A stretch of DNA of 6,188 bases from assembly GCA_018334595.1 (NCBI GenBank), contig JAGXLQ010000081.1, positions 1 to 6,188 of the forward strand, written 5' to 3'. Below are positions 5,458 to 6,188 of this stretch, piece after piece. A program made the translations under genes and the position numbers. The stretch comes from Candidatus Bipolaricaulota bacterium (GTDB lineage Bacteria; Bipolaricaulota; Bipolaricaulia; M55B111). Each line of letters starts with the position of its first letter. Position 1 is the first letter of the stretch. The notes under the pieces are model-generated. The model was not told where the DNA came from and did not search any database. It worked only from the letters and a program-made list of their open reading frames with translations.

Positions 5458-6188
5458 ATGAACTACAACTGCTTAGAGAGGATGAATAGGAAGGCCACCC
5501 TGATTGTACTACTTATCTTTGTTTTCACAATCTCGTTGCAGATACCAGGATTGCTAGTCTACGGCGACCAAAGCGAATACGTTTGGGTATTGCGGGATAT
5601 CGAAGATTACGACGCAAAAGAAAAGACCAGGAATCAAAACAAGGAATCTGAGGGGGTATGGCACATTGAGACCAATTATTCCCGAGGCAGATTCACTCAA
5701 AAAAGAACCTATACGGGTAAAACAACGAGTTATCCCCCTTACTCCGATGCGGTCCACGGCGAATCTATGACGTTTAGGGCCGAGTGGGGCAGCCCGCCGG
5801 GAATAATGAAGCTGGGGGAGAAGTACCCCATTAACTTTTTTCTGGGTTTGGTCGAGGACAACTCCTCTAAATACACAACGACAGCCTGGGCTGTGACGGA
5901 GCTTAACGGCGTCAAGCTGGAAAATTCCTATGTGAAGTTAAACATTAAAACTGACTATAAGGCAATCAATGAAACTCTGATATTAGAACCTTCTGAAGGA
6001 ACCGTGGAGGGCCAAAAGCTAGAACTGACCCTATTGGTGTCTTCGCACGTGGGTATGAAAACAGTCTATGTTTACGAATGGATGAAGGCCTCGGAGGCAT
6101 CCAAAGTTGAGCCCCCGGCACCCTACACTCCCGAACCAACGGAGACAGAACAAAAGTCTGCCCCCACTCGAGAAATAGACTACGAAGT
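5458..6188 (+). CDS. Secreted beta-rich protein of unknown function, cut by the window's right end
   Basis: The frame is open for 243 codons to the window edge. A signal peptide is clear: Arg/Lys at residues 8-12, a hydrophobic core at 14-33 and probable cleavage after LVYG (G36), a site like that of the barrel gene upstream (PVYG). The mature part begins DQSEYVWVLRDIEDYD and continues as an alternating, aromatic-rich domain (about 40-210) with many Thr/Ser/Tyr and no cysteine, consistent with a beta-sandwich working outside the cytoplasm. From about 212 a low-complexity Pro/Glu/Thr/Ser linker begins (PPAPYTPEPTETEQ), which usually joins domains in surface or periplasmic proteins, so another domain probably follows beyond the window. 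No catalytic motif and no lipobox are seen. I do not recognise the family with confidence. Its location, 469 bp after two outer-membrane-like genes, fits a cell-envelope role. Confidence 0.8.
   Translation, partial: MNYNCLERMNRKATLIVLLIFVFTISLQIPGLLVYGDQSEYVWVLRDIEDYDAKEKTRNQNKESEGVWHIETNYSRGRFTQKRTYTGKTTSYPPYSDAVHGESMTFRAEWGSPPGIMKLGEKYPINFFLGLVEDNSSKYTTTAWAVTELNGVKLENSYVKLNIKTDYKAINETLILEPSEGTVEGQKLELTLLVSSHVGMKTVYVYEWMKASEASKVEPPAPYTPEPTETEQKSAPTREIDYE

Noticed and set aside
1..6188. CRISPR array, tRNA or rRNA genes
   Set aside because: No regularly spaced repeats and no tRNA- or rRNA-like segments were seen on either strand.

Overview
The window reads as a piece of a chromosome from a diderm (outer-membrane-bearing) member of the Firmicutes or a relative. 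The signs are strong AAGGAGG or GAGGTGA ribosome binding sites, frequent non-ATG starts (one GTG and two TTG among five intact or open genes), moderate GC content by eye, and two adjacent signal-peptide proteins whose last strands look like outer-membrane beta-barrel ends. No species is assigned. Only about 60% of the window is intact coding sequence. The rest is decayed genes and unassigned DNA.

Left part (1-2485): a three-gene plus-strand sugar-acid and amino-acid metabolism cluster. Its first gene, a SelA-like PLP enzyme of the D-glucosaminate-6-phosphate ammonia-lyase (DgaE) type, survives only as a multiply frameshifted pseudogene that runs off the left edge. It is followed by an intact KDPG/KHG-type aldolase (688-1335, GTG start). 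Four bases later comes an intact class V aminotransferase of the alanine-glyoxylate/serine-pyruvate type (1340-2485). In a working pathway the first enzyme would make 2-keto-3-deoxy-6-phosphogluconate and the aldolase would split it. Here the first step is dead while the other two genes look functional.

Middle (2486-3638): decayed DNA. On the minus strand lie fragments of a two-ORF transposase resembling IS3-type elements. The orfA remnant spans about 3303-3118, and the orfB remnant about 2960-2640 with a frameshift at a C run. An 11-bp direct repeat sits between them. Nothing is assignable at 3304-3638.

Right part (3639-6188): a consensus-like promoter (TTGACA, 17 bp, GATACT) precedes two exported beta-barrel-like genes in tandem (3796-4272 and 4299-4988, both TTG starts with good Shine-Dalgarno sites). 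A 469-bp gap with no convincing gene follows. The window ends in an open, secreted, beta-rich protein with a Pro/Thr/Glu-rich linker (from 5458). These three genes are all predicted to act in the cell envelope. Their functions are not known from sequence alone.
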